Shown one piece after another: positions 63,401 to 64,000 of a DNA stretch of 64,000 bases. Source of the DNA: Elysia crispata. Lineage: Eukaryota > Mollusca > Gastropoda > Plakobranchidae. The DNA lies in assembly GCA_033675545.1 (NCBI GenBank), contig JAWDGP010001176.1:287501-351500 (forward strand), written 5' to 3'. The notes under the pieces are model-generated. The model was not told where the DNA came from and ran no database searches. It saw only the letters and a list, made by a program, of their open reading frames with translations. Both the position numbers and the translations under genes were made by a program. Every line of letters starts with the position of its first letter. Position 1 is the stretch's first letter.

Positions 63401-63979
63401 TGACTTCAAGATTTCCATGATGTTAGGATCTGATGATCTTTGGATAAGACTTTCTGCCGTTAAACAGTCTAGACGAGTAAGCTCAGCAGTGCCAGCAATA
63501 AATTCTTTGATAGCAGTGAATAAAGGAGACGATGTAGTGGAAGCATTATTGCTCCCTGGCTGTACATCTTCTGAAGAGTTCTGCAAAGGCCTTTCACTTT
63601 CTTCTAACTCCAAAAGAGGTCTCACATCATCTTGTAAATTGGAGGTACTATTGTGACTAAAATTTTCGGAAAGGAATGTGGTTTCAGCATTGGTCCCCTC
63701 ATGTTCTCGACTAACAGGAACATTAGTTAAACTTGGCTGAGCATCAGTACTGGTCACTTGAGTTTCCTGAGAATTTCTTTCGCTCACCTCCTCCTCTGCT
63801 GAAGCAAGACCTGAGTTTGTCTGGCCACTTGAAGTTGTGGCTTGTGGCTCAGATTGAGTTGGAGAATTAACATTCTGATTGTCTAAATGTTCCTGGCCAC
63901 TTATAATTACATCATCTGATGCATTGCTCTCAACTGTGATCACACTTGCTCTAGAATCATCACTATCACCTTCTTCCAT
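48497..63979 (-). CDS. RFWD3: E3 ubiquitin ligase RFWD3 (RING finger and WD40), 14 exons, 5' end near window edge
   Basis: Exons, in transcript order: 63347-63979, 62429-62545, 60282-60367, 59148-59247, 57851-57893, 57418-57559, 56572-56725, 54819-54917, 53631-53794, 52094-52291, 51212-51309, 50243-50331, 49497-49670, 48497-48655. They join in frame to 751 aa from the first ATG (human about 774). RFWD3 ubiquitinates RPA and RAD51 at stalled forks and in interstrand crosslink repair (FANCW). Residues 1-210 are acidic, Ser/Thr-rich and disordered, with SQ/TQ sites. A basic patch (QRKRKQ) follows near 220. The RING spans 252-294 (CSIC, CGH, CITKW, CPQC), then a coiled coil at about 313-370 ([20 protein letters not shown]) and a WD40 propeller from about 395, ending in YKWRE as in vertebrate RFWD3. 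An in-frame path without a stop continues for the 21 bases upstream of the ATG, so the true start could lie outside. The donor after exon 4 (GTTGGT) is weak but frame-preserving. Confidence 0.96.
53108..53170. repeat. (TA)n microsatellite, RFWD3 intron 9
   Basis: About 60 bp of TA repeat preceded by a short TACACACA stretch. Confidence 0.93.
54918..56571 (-). other. RFWD3 intron 7
   Basis: A 1.65 kb intron. The open frame at 56,219-56,494 ends in [12 protein letters not shown], which looks acidic and gene-like, but it is not bounded by splice sites that keep the RFWD3 frame. No mobile element recognised. Confidence 0.5.
57894..59147 (-). other. RFWD3 intron 4
   Basis: A 1.25 kb AT-rich intron between the second RING exon and the short 43-nt exon 5. 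No element recognised. Confidence 0.55.
60387..60443. repeat. (GAAT)n-(AAT)n microsatellite, RFWD3 intron 2
   Basis: Four to five GAAT units pass into about 13 AAT units. It lies 20 bp upstream (in transcript sense) of the acceptor of the first RING exon, so on the minus strand it is an ATT-rich run just before the splice site. Confidence 0.93.
60600..62226 (+). mobile_element. Internally deleted RTE-like LINE, plus-strand copy (RFWD3 intron 2)
   Basis: The 5' leader (60.6-61.05 kb) is followed by the start of an ORF ([20 protein letters not shown]) at about 61,065 that soon hits stops. An apurinic-like endonuclease fragment with [11 protein letters not shown] follows (normally GDFNA, so the catalytic Asp is Asn here). 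The reverse-transcriptase core is absent. The sequence resumes near ILMYVCEA and continues to [14 protein letters not shown], with frameshifts, ending in TTGATTGATTGATT at 62,212-62,225. The element is antisense to RFWD3 and dead. Confidence 0.82.
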
Positions 63980-64000
63980 ACTTCTCAACAGAAGATAAGG

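Noticed and set aside
63977..63988. Start of RFWD3 at 63,988
   Set aside because: The codon there is TTG; the first in-frame ATG is at 63,979.

Overview
This is a 64 kb piece of an AT-rich, intron-rich animal nuclear genome. Every gene is split by introns with GT-AG (once GC-AG) boundaries, and the intergenic DNA carries microsatellites and decayed transposons. The mix of transposon types (an RTE-like LINE with a TTGA tail, a tRNA-derived SINE, small TA- and TTAA-flanked DNA elements) and many copies of the palindromic word CTAGATCTAG suggest a mollusc, possibly a gastropod. That taxonomic call is inference; the sequence shows only that this is an animal.

Three protein-coding genes could be assembled exon by exon, with splice sites that keep frame throughout. 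(1) 3,852-15,581, minus: a (6-4) photolyase / animal-type cryptochrome family protein, 10 coding exons, 532 aa, complete. (2) 19,038-38,384, plus: CPSF3 (CPSF73), the mRNA 3'-end endonuclease, 17 coding exons, 694 aa, complete. (3) 48,497-63,979, minus: the RING-WD40 ubiquitin ligase RFWD3, 14 exons in the window, 751 aa from the first visible ATG. Its promoter, and perhaps more 5' exon sequence, lies beyond the right edge.

Layout: 1-3,851 is 3' flank of the photolyase gene with a large GA microsatellite. Photolyase and CPSF3 are divergent (head to head), 3.46 kb apart at their start codons; this gap holds a deleted LINE and a cluster of CTAGATCTAG words. CPSF3 and RFWD3 are convergent (tail to tail) across about 10 kb, which holds two short inverted-repeat elements (41.5 kb, TA target duplication; 43.5 kb, TTAA target duplication) and a GA/GACA microsatellite. 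CPSF3 intron 12 contains a 2.1 kb TTAA-flanked transposon relic with a broken transposase-like reading frame that I cannot assign to a family with certainty.

Photolyase repairs UV photoproducts and RFWD3 acts on RPA/RAD51 in replication-stress and crosslink repair, so two DNA-damage genes flank an essential mRNA-processing gene. Nothing shows that they are co-regulated. I found no convincing tRNA, rRNA, CRISPR array or viral gene.
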